Shown: positions 1-5,056 of the stretch, one piece after another
Layout: the number at the start of each line of letters is the position of its first letter
Position numbering within the stretch: the stretch's first letter is position 1
Origin: Pseudomonadota bacterium
Lineage (GTDB): Bacteria > Pseudomonadota > Gammaproteobacteria > UBA5335
Length of the DNA: 5,056 nucleotides
Assembly (NCBI GenBank): GCA_021783685.1
Contig: JAJXTQ010000163.1
Coordinates: 1 to 5,056, forward strand
Reading direction: 5' to 3'
Notes under the pieces: model-generated
The model's database searches: none
What the model saw: only the letters and a program-made list of their open reading frames with translations
What the model was told of the DNA's origin: nothing
Translations under genes and position numbers: made by a program

Positions 1-2844
<2,844 letters not shown>

Positions 2845-2851
2845 GCGGCCG

Positions 2852-2856
2852 CCTCC
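2852..2856 (-). promoter_or_regulatory. Strong ribosome binding site choosing the GTG start at 2844
   Basis: GGAGG on the minus strand ends seven bases before GTG at 2844. It is the best Shine-Dalgarno near this gene; the alternatives at 2880 and 2883 have only GAGAG-like matches. It supports a 321-residue product rather than 333 or 334 residues. Confidence 0.6.
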
Positions 2857-2879
2857 AGGGATCGATTGCCTCGCCGTCA

Positions 2880-3143
2880 TCACCGCTCGCTCTCACCGAG
2901 CAGACCGACGACGATGCCGCTGGCAGAGTCGGCATCCTGGGTCAACCCGGCGCAGTGTTCGCCGACATCGAGGTAATAGAAGCGCGCGGCGGCCGTCTCG
3001 CACGCCGCCTGAAGGCGGGCCGGGATGTCTTCGTCGCTGCAGACCGTGACGGACAGCCCGGGAAAGCGCCGGCGCAATTCGGACTGGTCGGCATCGGGGC
3101 CGACGGCGGCGACGACGCGGTCGAGGAGCTCGCGGGCGATCAT
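2880..3143 (-). CDS. Small unrecognised acidic protein coupled to nifY (87 aa)
   Basis: An 87-residue protein whose ATG overlaps the nifY stop as ATGA, so it is very probably translated by reinitiation after nifY; no good Shine-Dalgarno is close enough to act alone. It begins MIARELLDRVVAAVG, contains a likely beta strand LSVTVCSDEDI at about 30-40, a helix around 41-54, the segment ARFYYLDVGEHC at 53-64, and ends with DADSASGIVVGLLGESER. Cysteines are at 35, 48 and 64. There is no signal peptide or membrane segment. A longer frame extends upstream to 3365, but that part is the Pro/Arg/Gly-rich shadow of nifY and was left out. Small ORFs following nifY occur in other proteobacterial nif clusters as far as I recall, but I cannot name this family or assign a function. 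Confidence 0.8.
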   Translation of the reverse strand: MIARELLDRVVAAVGPDADQSELRRRFPGLSVTVCSDEDIPARLQAACETAAARFYYLDVGEHCAGLTQDADSASGIVVGLLGESER

Positions 3144-3862
3144 GCTTGTTCGGCCATGGCGGCCTCCAGGTATGGCGCCAGCGAAGCCGCCGACACGCCC
3201 ATGGCTTTGGCCAGCCAGGGCGGGGGCTTGGCCAGGCTTTGCTGGAGACGGGCCAGGACTTCGCGGGCCGGCGCCACCTTGGGAATTTTCACCGGATGGA
3301 CGCCGGCGCGTACCACCTTGGCCGCCGCCGGGCCGCCGATGGATTGCACATAGACGATGTGGCAATCATTGATCAGCTCGGCGCGGGCGGCGTTGCGGTC
3401 GGCCGCCTGATCGGCCGCCAGGGTCGGCCGCTGGTCGATCAGGCGCACAGCCGCCGGACCGGTCTGGTAGACGAGAAAGCGTTCGCAGGAGCCGAAGTGC
3501 CCGTCGAGGTTCTCGCCGCTGTTGGAAGCCACCGCGACCCGGATCGAAGCCGGCAGCTCGTCCGCGGCGCAGGGCTCAAGCGCCGGCAGTTCGCTGCCGG
3601 CAACGCCGATGCCCCGGAGCGGCCGCACGGCAGCCTTGAGGCGGTCGTTGCCGAAGCCGAGCGCGCAGTTCTCGTCGGCACGATCGCCTGCGAGCATCTC
3701 GCACAGGTCCTCGACGCTGACCGCTGCGAGCTTGGTCTCGGTCAGCGGCAGTCGCAACTTGCCCGCCAGCGCCAGGACCAGTGCCTGCGCCCCGACGCCG
3801 GGCAGTTCCCGCGCCGCGAGCGCGATGCGCAATGCCGCTTCGCGCGTCATCGATTCCGACAT
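3140..3862 (-). CDS. nifY: NifY/NafY-type FeMo-cofactor-binding protein
   Basis: A 240-residue cytoplasmic protein of the NifY/NifX/NafY group, which binds FeMo-cofactor or its precursor and helps deliver it to apo-dinitrogenase. Residues 1 to about 60 form a helical N-terminal region resembling the SAM-like apo-dinitrogenase-binding domain of NafY. Residues about 107-212 are the dinitrogenase iron-molybdenum cofactor domain, starting IRVAVASNSGENLDGHFGSC. The DGHFGSC motif (120-126) carries the His (122) probably equivalent to the cofactor-binding His of NafY, and C126. The two-domain layout and length favour NifY/NafY over the shorter NifX. The start at 3862 has AGGAG seven bases upstream; the frame continues upstream to 4126, but that part lies under the ferredoxin gene and is spurious. 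It lies 92 bp after the ferredoxin gene and overlaps the next small gene by ATGA. Confidence 0.9.
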   Translation of the reverse strand: MSESMTREAALRIALAARELPGVGAQALVLALAGKLRLPLTETKLAAVSVEDLCEMLAGDRADENCALGFGNDRLKAAVRPLRGIGVAGSELPALEPCAADELPASIRVAVASNSGENLDGHFGSCERFLVYQTGPAAVRLIDQRPTLAADQAADRNAARAELINDCHIVYVQSIGGPAAAKVVRAGVHPVKIPKVAPAREVLARLQQSLAKPPPWLAKAMGVSAASLAPYLEAAMAEQA

Positions 3863-3869
3863 TGCTTTA

Positions 3870-3874
3870 CTCCT
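3870..3874 (-). promoter_or_regulatory. Ribosome binding site of nifY
   Basis: AGGAG on the minus strand, seven bases before the ATG at 3862. It fixes the nifY start against the longer upstream frame that begins at 4126. Confidence 0.75.
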
Positions 3875-3899
3875 TTCGAGCATAGCGAACCTGGTAGTC

Positions 3900-3937
3900 G
3901 CCTCCCGCGCACGGGGGAGGCTGGGAGAGGCTGGGAG
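3900..3937. repeat. REP-like palindrome with 10-bp tandem repeat, ferredoxin-nifY spacer
   Basis: A 7-bp inverted repeat (GCCTCCC at 3900-3906, GGGAGGC at 3915-3921, eight-base loop) is followed on the plus strand by two exact tandem copies of GAGGCTGGGA (3917-3926 and 3927-3936). A GC-rich hairpin followed by a G-rich tail resembles degenerate REP elements found between genes in many proteobacteria. It lies inside the transcription unit, just upstream of the nifY ribosome binding site, so it may affect mRNA stability. Family membership is inferred from form only. Confidence 0.55.
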
Positions 3938-3943
3938 TCCAGT

Positions 3944-3972
3944 TGCATTGCGTATCAGAGATACACAATGCA
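3944..3972 (-). promoter_or_regulatory. 13-bp stem-loop spanning the ferredoxin stop codon
   Basis: Arms at 3944-3956 and 3960-3972 pair over 13 positions with a three-base loop. The only non-Watson-Crick position becomes a U-G wobble in the minus-strand RNA. The TGA stop of the ferredoxin gene (3957-3955) starts in the loop and continues into the stem, and the last ferredoxin codons form the upstream arm. No U-run follows, so it is not an ordinary intrinsic terminator. It may protect the upstream mRNA from 3' decay, reduce readthrough into nifY, or be a DNA dyad bound by a protein (TTG-Y-GTATC, three bases, GATAC-R-CAA). The structure is visible; the role is inference. Confidence 0.65.
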
Positions 3973-4152
3973 GGCTTCGCCCGCCGGACAGGCGTCGACG
4001 CACCTGGGCGAATCGGCCTCCGCTTCGCACTCGGTGCAGGTTTCCTTGTTCACCTTGAAAATACCGCCCTTGTCGGTGATCGACTTGGTCGGACAGACCG
4101 GCACGCAATCGCCGCAGGACGTGCATTCGGCTTGAACGATCTTCATTGCCAT
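3955..4152 (-). CDS. 2[4Fe-4S] ferredoxin of the nif cluster
   Basis: A 65-residue low-potential electron carrier, likely to feed electrons to nitrogenase reductase or to cofactor assembly. Two cluster motifs are visible: CX2CX2CX3CP at C10, C13, C16 and C20, and CX2CX8CX3CP at C39, C42, C51 and C55. The enlarged eight-residue gap in the second motif marks the Allochromatium-type (Alvin) bacterial ferredoxins, which include FdxN-like proteins of nif clusters. An additional Cys is at 61. The ATG at 4152 has AGGAG seven bases upstream; a second Met (residue 3) is a less likely start, and the frame extension to 4188 lacks support. It lies 130 bp after nifT and 92 bp before nifY, with REP-like sequences in both spacers. 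The family is certain; whether it should be called fdxN or another nif ferredoxin name is not. Confidence 0.93.
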   Translation of the reverse strand: MAMKIVQAECTSCGDCVPVCPTKSITDKGGIFKVNKETCTECEAEADSPRCVDACPAGEACIVYL

Positions 4153-4236
4153 GATGTTTCTCCTAGTTTCTCCGCAGGGCCGCCCCAAGGAGAAGCGGCC
4201 ACCGTGTGGGGCGGGTACGGCCCGCGAACTTCCGTC

Positions 4237-4269
4237 ACTCCCTTCCTGGGAAAGGGGGTGGGGAGATGG
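4237..4269. repeat. Degenerate REP-like element, nifT-ferredoxin spacer
   Basis: The 130-bp spacer 4153-4282 holds no gene. Within it the plus strand reads CTCCCTTCCTGGGAAAGGGG followed by a G-rich tail: an imperfect CCCTTCC/GGAAAGGG hairpin with one bulge, then GGTGGGGAGATGG. The arrangement (pyrimidine arm, purine arm, G-rich tail) and orientation match the element at 3900-3937. It also resembles the common proteobacterial REP form. No terminator-like U-run or promoter is evident in the rest of the spacer. Confidence 0.4.
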
Positions 4270-4282
4270 TTGTCATGATGAT

Positions 4283-4504
4283 TCATTCCACCCCGTCGAT
4301 GCGCGTGGCGCGCAAGGATACGGGCAAGCGCGCGGGTTGCGTCTGCGGCTCGATGTAGTAGGCGCCGCCGTTGCCGAGCTTGATTTCGCCGCCCCACCTC
4401 TCCGGCGTATCGAACTCCATCGAGACGATGCTGTCCTCGATGTCGCGTTTAGGCATGTAGAACACATAGCCCTTGTCGCTCCTGCGGATCATGATGTTGG
4501 CCAT
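4283..4504 (-). CDS. nifT: NifT/FixU family protein
   Basis: A 73-residue protein of the NifT/FixU family, commonly encoded directly after nifHDK; its biochemical role is not established and mutants in studied diazotrophs generally have little phenotype. The sequence starts MANIMIRRSDKGYVFYMPKRD, as in the family (MIRR, then a Y-V/F-Y-x-P-K-[KR]-D block), with the central WGGEIKLGNGG at about 37-47 and a C-terminus predicted as beta strand. Length is typical. The ATG at 4504 has GGAGG five bases upstream. It lies 73 bp after the nifK stop, and that spacer contains a REP-type palindrome immediately upstream of the ribosome binding site. Confidence 0.93.
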   Translation of the reverse strand: MANIMIRRSDKGYVFYMPKRDIEDSIVSMEFDTPERWGGEIKLGNGGAYYIEPQTQPARLPVSLRATRIDGVE

Positions 4505-4514
4505 GGCAACCTCC

Positions 4515-4536
4515 GTAGGTCGGGCTTCAGTCCGAC
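4515..4536. repeat. REP-type palindrome, nifK-nifT spacer
   Basis: GTAGGTCGGGCTTCAGTCCGAC on the plus strand (read as GTAGGTCGGG then CTTCAGTCCGAC) is a near-perfect palindrome: 4519-4526 pairs with 4529-4536 with one G-T position and a two-base loop. The core closely resembles the GTCGGGCTTCAGCCCGAC repeat I recall as dispersed between genes in beta- and gammaproteobacteria. It abuts the nifT ribosome binding site (4510-4514), so folding could influence nifT translation or protect the nifK 3' end. Confidence 0.55.
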
Positions 4537-4577
4537 GGGCCGTGCGCAGATACCCATGTTCGTCGACCCGCGCCTAG

Positions 4578-5056
4578 TCATCGCACCAGATCGTGGTTGA
4601 AATCGGTGGTTCCCAGGCCGCGGGTCTTGTCGTCCAGGCGCTCCAGTACCGCGTTGGTCAGCGTCGTCAGGATCTGCATGGCGCCCTCGTAGCCCAGCGT
4701 GGTCTGGCGGTGCAGGTGATGGCGGTCGAAGATCGGGAAGCCCAGGCGGATCAGCGGCACCTCGAAAGCCTCGCCCTTGTGAAGCGTATCGCGCTGGATG
4801 TATTTGCCGTAGCTGTTGCCGATCAGGAAATCCGGCCTGTCGGTGAAGCACAGGCTGCGCAGGTGCCACAGGTCGGCGCCAGGGTAGAGCTTGGCGCCGG
4901 CACCGTAGGGCGACTCGGCGAGCAGCGCTTCCATGGCCTTCTTCCAGCGCTTGGCTCCGTTGTTGCAGACGATGTGGGTCGGCTCGATGCCGAATTCGAG
5001 CAGCACCTTGGTCAGGCCCATGACGAAATCCGGATCGCCGTAGAGCGCCATCCTCT
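4578..5056 (-). CDS. nifK: Nitrogenase MoFe protein beta subunit NifK, C-terminal part
   Basis: The last 158 residues of NifK, the beta subunit of the alpha2-beta2 MoFe protein that reduces dinitrogen with electrons from NifH. The frame is open at the window edge; about 360 N-terminal residues, including the P-cluster cysteines, lie outside. Family hallmarks are RMALYGDPDFVMGL at the start of the visible part, THIVCNNGAK, the PDFLIGNSYGKYIQRD block, the FPIFDRHHLHRQTTLGYEGAM segment (in two overlapping pieces) and the C-terminal GTTDFNHDLVR followed by TGA. The C-terminus is intact and typical. nifD and nifH would be expected further upstream, beyond 5056. It is the most highly expressed gene expected in this unit, and a REP-type palindrome follows in the spacer before nifT. 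Confidence 0.97.
   Translation of the reverse strand, partial: RMALYGDPDFVMGLTKVLLEFGIEPTHIVCNNGAKRWKKAMEALLAESPYGAGAKLYPGADLWHLRSLCFTDRPDFLIGNSYGKYIQRDTLHKGEAFEVPLIRLGFPIFDRHHLHRQTTLGYEGAMQILTTLTNAVLERLDDKTRGLGTTDFNHDLVR

Noticed and set aside
3144..3365. Upstream extension of the small ORF after nifY
   Set aside because: The added 74 residues are low-complexity Pro/Gly/Arg sequence lying under nifY; the ATGA overlap start at 3143 is far more likely.
3944..3972. Intrinsic terminator after the ferredoxin gene
   Set aside because: The stem is strong, but no U-rich tract follows on the transcript, and nifY follows on the same strand.
3863..4126. Upstream extension of the nifY frame
   Set aside because: It overlaps the ferredoxin gene and reads through the stem-loop and REP-like sequence; the ATG at 3862 with AGGAG is the natural start.
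3146..4135. Long plus-strand open frame (329 codons)
   Set aside because: It is antisense to nifY and the ferredoxin gene, both of which have clear motifs and ribosome binding sites; its composition is that of a shadow frame.
4211..4225. Small inverted repeat GCGGG/CCCGC
   Set aside because: A 5-bp stem with a five-base loop is expected by chance in DNA this rich in GC.
4153..4282. Sigma-54 promoter or NifA-binding site in the nifT-ferredoxin spacer
   Set aside because: I searched by eye for TGGC-N-TTGC spacing and TGT-N10-ACA in all spacers and saw no convincing match; the genes are probably served by a promoter upstream of the window.

Overview
This window is the downstream end of a nitrogenase (nif) gene cluster from a high-GC proteobacterium. 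Every convincing gene is on the minus strand, so transcription runs from position 5056 towards position 1. The gene families, the GC-rich third codon positions and the order nifK-nifT-ferredoxin-nifY fit a diazotrophic betaproteobacterium of the Azoarcus/Dechloromonas/Accumulibacter type. That placement is inferred from gene order and protein character, not from a database search. Both ends cut through genes (nifK at the right, modB at the left).

In transcription order the layout is: (1) 5056-4578, the C-terminal 158 residues of nifK, the beta subunit of the MoFe protein; (2) 4504-4283, nifT; (3) 4152-3955, a 65-residue 2[4Fe-4S] ferredoxin; (4) 3862-3140, nifY, a FeMo-cofactor-binding carrier or chaperone of the NifY/NafY/NifX group; (5) 3143-2880, an 87-residue unrecognised protein that overlaps nifY by ATGA; (6) about 2844-1879, an unrecognised 321-residue protein; (7) 1835-507, one open frame encoding a complete NifQ joined in frame to a complete ModA, signal peptide included; (8) 510-1, the first 170 codons of modB, overlapping modA by GTGA.

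The genes cover three jobs: the enzyme (nifK), cofactor handling and electron supply (nifT, ferredoxin, nifY), and molybdenum supply. In the last group ModA and ModB import molybdate and NifQ passes molybdenum into FeMo-cofactor synthesis. Molybdate uptake therefore sits at the tail of the nif transcription unit, and two of its genes are physically joined.

The three spacers between nifK and nifY (73, 130 and 92 bp) each hold a REP-like GC-rich palindrome. The ferredoxin-nifY spacer also has a 13-bp stem-loop whose loop edge contains the ferredoxin stop codon. From nifY onward the genes are tightly packed or overlapping. I found no convincing sigma-54 promoter, NifA site, RNA gene, CRISPR array or mobile element.

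The most interesting items are the NifQ-ModA fusion, which could be real or come from a one-base indel at positions 1286-1288, the stem-loop over the ferredoxin stop codon, and the two unrecognised genes between nifY and nifQ.
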